From: CAZADA01 sp964636945
Lineage (GTDB): Bacteria > Pseudomonadota > Alphaproteobacteria > Caulobacterales > Maricaulaceae
NCBI GenBank assembly: GCA_964636945.1
Contig: CAZWVH010000085.1
Location: forward strand, 1-9,581
Direction of reading: 5' to 3'
DNA: 9,581 nucleotides
Below are positions 5,967 to 9,581 of the stretch, one piece after another. Under the pieces are notes generated by a model, which saw only the letters and a list, made by a program, of their open reading frames with translations, did not search any database and was not told where the DNA came from. The stretch's first letter is position 1. Every line of letters begins with the position of its first letter. The position numbers and the translations under genes were made by a program.

Positions 5967-6102
5967 TCTCCGACGTGCGCACCGGTCGCTATGACCGGAT
6001 GGCGTGGCCGAAGTCCCAAAGAACTGCTTGGGCGCGCTGCGGCGCACAAATGCGCTTGCACAAACCTATTGGTGGCTGTTAGCTGAATAGGATGACAGCG
6101 GT

Positions 6103-6111
6103 TGTGATAAT
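6103..6111 (+). promoter_or_regulatory. Candidate extended -10 element for ileS
   Basis: TGTGATAAT contains GATAAT (6106-6111), five of six bases of the consensus -10, preceded by the TG of an extended -10. No strong -35 lies 17-18 bases upstream (only CTGAAT/GCTGAA near 6082-6088). Initiation near 6118 would give an ileS leader of about 100 bases that carries the stem-loop at 6139-6173. The upstream EF-hand gene could also read through, since no clear terminator follows it. Confidence 0.35.
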
Positions 6112-6138
6112 ACGTCGGATCGATGGCCGAATTAGCCG

Positions 6139-6173
6139 CCCGACCTCTTAAGCCTCGCTTGAGAGAGGTCGGG
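6139..6173 (+). other. Strong stem-loop in the presumed ileS leader
   Basis: CCCGACCTCT (6139-6148) pairs perfectly with AGAGGTCGGG (6164-6173) around a 15-base loop. Four further loop bases (TAAG with CTTG) can pair if two bases bulge. No T tract follows, so it does not look like an intrinsic terminator on either strand. It ends 43 bases before the ileS start and does not cover the weak AGG ribosome site at 6205-6207. Possible roles are an attenuation or antitermination element, a processing or stability hairpin, or a protein binding site. It does not resemble a T-box leader. Confidence 0.6.
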
Positions 6174-6216
6174 ATACATCACGACACTTGCAATTTAACC
6201 GCATAGGCCCGCCGCC

Positions 6217-9187
<2,971 letters not shown>

Positions 9188-9195
<8 letters not shown>

Positions 9196-9581
9196 TGTGA
9201 GCCGGTCACTTTCACCCGCAGTTTTGCGTGACCAAATCAAGAATAATCGTCTGGCGCGAACCGGACTTTTGATCGCGTTCGCCGTGATCGTCGCAGACCA
9301 AATCTCAAAATGGTTCATTTTGGGGCCCATGGGCTTTAGCCCGGAGGGGTGCTTGGAAGCTGCTCTTGCGCATCAGCCCACCCGCGCATGCGGTCACATG
9401 CCGATCAATTCGGTGTTCGATCTGAGCATGGTCTGGAACACTGGCGTGAGTTTCGGGATGTTTTCCGCCTCGTCCATGGTGGGGCGCGTGCTGCTGATAG
9501 TGTTTGCATTAGGCTTGTCAGGCGTGCTCACCGTATGGCTGTTCCGCTCACATCGAGCCTTGACCGCCACCGCCCTAGGTT
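9188..9581 (+). CDS. lspA: Lipoprotein signal peptidase LspA (SPase II), N-terminal part
   Basis: This inner-membrane aspartic peptidase cleaves the signal peptide of diacylated prolipoproteins just before the lipidated cysteine. The gene runs off the right edge; 131 residues are visible of roughly 160-190. The first membrane segment is at about 25-46 and contains VADQISKWF with catalytic-type Asp37. VWNTGVSFGMF (82-92) is the conserved N-x-G-x-x-F-G block, and a second membrane segment follows at about 98-119. The motif with the second catalytic aspartate lies beyond the window. The N-terminal tail (about 24 residues) and the loop between segment 1 and the NTG block are long, and the loop holds Cys55 and Cys68. 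The ATG at 9188 lies inside the last codons of ileS (eight-base overlap), pointing to coupling; a GTG at 9197 is an alternative start. Confidence 0.93.

Noticed and set aside
5982..5998. Hairpin CCGGTC/GACCGG just after the EF-hand gene as a terminator
   Set aside because: The six-bp stem has no T tract after it, so it does not meet the pattern of an intrinsic terminator.
6139..6173. T-box riboswitch upstream of ileS
   Set aside because: No T-box sequence, specifier loop or terminator/antiterminator pair is visible, and T-boxes are characteristic of Firmicutes and Actinobacteria.

Overview
The window looks like an ordinary chromosomal core region of an alphaproteobacterium, probably from the Caulobacterales/Maricaulales/Hyphomonadaceae side. 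This rests on three things seen in the sequence: moderately high GC, the alphaproteobacterial style of the proteins (a class IIA HAD hydrolase with a D-x-W motif, an IleRS with a reduced C-terminal zinc motif, a groESL operon under a CIRCE operator), and a ribF-ileS-lspA gene order. I see no tRNA, rRNA, CRISPR array, insertion sequence, phage gene or sign of recent transfer. I found no convincing undescribed multi-gene system.

Layout. (1) 1-711, minus strand: groES followed by the N-terminal third of groEL, which runs off the left edge. Their shared control region (765-829) has a near-perfect CIRCE operator and a heat-shock-like promoter. (2) 712-1071: a 360-base divergent spacer holding that control region and a doubtful 55-codon ORF. 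(3) 1072-1734, plus: an OmpA-type peptidoglycan-binding lipoprotein with a glycine-zipper segment, closed by a strong intrinsic terminator at 1759-1788. (4) 1859-2725, plus: a HAD class IIA hydrolase, possibly read from a leaderless mRNA. (5) 2739-3893, minus: a membrane-anchored S49 (SppA-like) peptidase, convergent with the HAD gene. (6) 4104-5503, plus: a MaoC/PhaJ-type hydratase coupled through an ATGA overlap to ribF. (7) 5589-5966, plus: a small EF-hand lipoprotein. (8) 6217-9581, plus: ileS and the start of lspA, whose start codon lies inside the end of ileS. A strong stem-loop lies in the presumed ileS leader.

How the genes fit together. GroES/GroEL fold proteins under HrcA (CIRCE) and probably heat-shock sigma control. 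RibF makes FMN and FAD, and IleRS charges tRNA-Ile. LspA cleaves lipoprotein signal peptides, and two predicted substrates (the OmpA-like and EF-hand lipoproteins) are encoded in the same window. The S49 peptidase is of the type linked to signal-peptide or membrane-protein degradation. The association is mostly conserved housekeeping synteny; the EF-hand lipoprotein between ribF and ileS is the least standard member.
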